Of a stretch of DNA of 35,284 nucleotides, positions 34,348-35,284 are shown piece after piece. The position numbers and the translations under genes are program-made. The notes under the pieces are model-generated. The model searched no databases. It had not been told where the DNA came from and worked only from the letters and a program-made list of their open reading frames with translations. Within the stretch, counting starts at the first letter, position 1, and every line of letters begins with the position of its first letter. The DNA lies in NCBI RefSeq assembly GCF_016862555.1, contig NZ_BONE01000082.1, positions 1 through 35,284 on the forward strand, given 5' to 3'. The stretch comes from Asanoa siamensis (GTDB lineage Bacteria; Actinomycetota; Actinomycetes; Mycobacteriales; Micromonosporaceae).

Positions 34348-34885
34348 CGATCACCGCTTCGATGAGGCGGATCTCGTCATCGAGATCCGCCGCGAACTCA
34401 CTGTCCCAGTCGCCGCCCGCCGGTCCGGCCCCGAAGCGCCCGTTGACCTCGGAGTTGGCGAAGCCGAGCATCAAGGTCGAGATCAGCCGCTCGAGCCTGG
34501 GCACCTCGTCGGCCGGCACACCGGCGGCACGCAGAATCTCCTCGATCAGATCGTCGAGACGCCGCGACTCGGCGGTGGCACCGGGCCGCGACATGATCAG
34601 GGGGTACGCGCCGGGATGCCGCCGGGCAAGCGCCCGCACGGCCTTGGACACGGCCCGCAGCCGGTCCTGCCAGCCACCGTCGCCGTCGGCCATGGTCAGC
34701 AGCTCACCGAGCAGCCGCTCCACGATGGCGTCGAGCAGAGCATCCTTGCTACGCAGATACGGATAGAGCGCCATTGGCGAAAGCCCCAGCCGCTGCCCCA
34801 CGGCCCGCATCGAAACGGCCTCGACCCCACTCTCATCGGCGAGCGCGATCGCCTGGTCGACAATCAGCCGCTGCTTCTCATCCAT
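34334..34885 (-). CDS. TetR/AcrR family transcriptional regulator
   Basis: A 183-residue regulator. The N-terminal helix-turn-helix (about 6-52) reads IVDQAIALADESGVEAVSMR, GQRLGLSPMALYPYLRSKDAL. The C-terminal ligand-binding domain (about 75-180) is of the kind found in drug- or steroid-responsive members. The target and ligand are unknown; no palindromic operator as clear as that of the other TetR gene is seen. The start ATG at 34885 lies 10 bases past a -10 box TAGATT. Its stop codon overlaps that of the secreted-protein gene by two bases (CTAG). Confidence 0.87.
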   Translation of the reverse strand: MDEKQRLIVDQAIALADESGVEAVSMRAVGQRLGLSPMALYPYLRSKDALLDAIVERLLGELLTMADGDGGWQDRLRAVSKAVRALARRHPGAYPLIMSRPGATAESRRLDDLIEEILRAAGVPADEVPRLERLISTLMLGFANSEVNGRFGAGPAGGDWDSEFAADLDDEIRLIEAVIARSG

Positions 34886-35284
34886 ATCGGGCCAAAATCT
34901 ACATCGCGGACGCTGCGCTCCCTAGCACCTGAGGCCCGCCGCGCGATCTAGGTAACCAACTGCCGCCCCCGGCGACATCTTCTACCAAGATCTCGTTTTG
35001 GGCGCGGCGGTGTGCGAATGCACGGACCGCAAATGCACGAAAGCGGAAGCAGACGGGAAGGCGCGGGGGCGGCGCGGCGCGGAAGCCCGCCGCGGCGCGC
35101 GGGAAGCGCGGCACGACACGCGGCACGGCGCGGCGCGGACGCCCGGCGGCGCGCGGGAAGCGCGGCACGCGCGAAGCGCGGCACCCCACGTGAGCACGGC
35201 GCGCGGGAAGCGCGGCGCGGGCGCGCGGGAAGCGCGGCGCGGGCGCGCGGGAAGCGCGGCGCGGGCGCGCGGGAAGCGCGGCGC
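34886..35284. other. Non-coding terminal region
   Basis: About 400 bases with no gene I can support. It holds the TetR promoter (-10 box TAGATT at 34896-34901), two AATGCACG copies 15 bp apart near 35017 and 35033, and from about 35090 a GC-only repeat-rich stretch. Open frames on the minus strand are low-complexity Arg/Ala/Pro strings and look like by-products of the repeats. Confidence 0.6.
35200..35284 (+). repeat. 22-bp perfect tandem repeat, 3.9 copies, running off the window
   Basis: Units at 35200-35221, 35222-35243, 35244-35265 and 35266-35284 (cut by the window end) are identical, each beginning CGCGCGGGAAGCGCGG. Related single copies of GCGCGCGGGAAGCGCGGC occur at 35095-35112 and 35149-35166. 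The unit is not a multiple of three, so it is unlikely to be coding. There are no spacers. The function is unknown. Confidence 0.85.

Noticed and set aside
35200-35284. CRISPR array
   Set aside because: The 22-bp units are directly abutting, with no spacers, and no cas genes are present.

Overview
The window is very GC-rich DNA with strong GC bias at third codon positions. Starts are often GTG, and many -10 boxes sit 6 to 8 bases from the start codon. The gene content (a homodimeric AceE next to a DUF3052 gene and an AhpE-type peroxiredoxin, an MMPL pump with a TetR repressor, a GH87 glucanase with discoidin and CARDB modules) points to a filamentous actinomycete, probably of the Micromonosporaceae. 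That placement is inference from gene content.

Layout. 1-3.7 kb: an AsnC/Lrp regulator diverging from a secreted LVIVD-repeat protein, then a secreted DUF305 protein. 3.7-8.9 kb: a NERD-domain protein convergent with a 1339-residue secreted GH87 alpha-1,3-glucanase that has its own promoter and a palindromic operator. 8.9-10.9 kb: a divergent pair, a saccharopine-dehydrogenase-like reductase and a GlxA-type AraC regulator. 11.0-13.8 kb: a TetR-MMPL efflux operon behind a double operator, facing the regulator across a multi-hairpin bidirectional terminator. 13.9-14.9 kb: two small orphan genes. 14.9-21.6 kb: a central-metabolism block with aceE, a YjbQ-family gene, a fused alpha/beta 2-oxoacid dehydrogenase E1, and a DUF3052-peroxiredoxin pair. 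21.6-26.2 kb: two tRNA-Val(TAC) genes, each followed by the same long hairpin and a 38-base identical block. Between them lie a hypothetical protein, an epoxide hydrolase, an unusual zinc dehydrogenase and a small acidic protein. 26.2-29.3 kb: a Cys/His mini-protein diverging from a GNAT protein, then an ICL/PEP-mutase-family enzyme and an AlkZ-like winged-helix protein. 29.4-32.0 kb: a GH1 beta-glucosidase overlapping an MFS sugar transporter gene. 32.0-34.9 kb: a glutamyl-tRNA synthetase of unusual type, a secreted membrane-anchored protein, and a convergent TetR regulator. 34.9 kb to the end: no gene, and a perfect 22-bp tandem repeat running off the window.

How the parts work together. 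Two carbohydrate modules are visible: an extracellular alpha-1,3-glucanase, and an intracellular beta-glucosidase with its own transporter. The two E1 enzymes feed pyruvate and branched-chain keto acids into acyl-CoA pools, but no E2 or E3 gene is present here. The most interesting unexplained structure is the covarying hairpin plus conserved tail that follows both tRNA-Val genes. It behaves like a selected RNA or repeat family rather than chance similarity. I did not find a clear multi-gene defence or biosynthetic system in this window.
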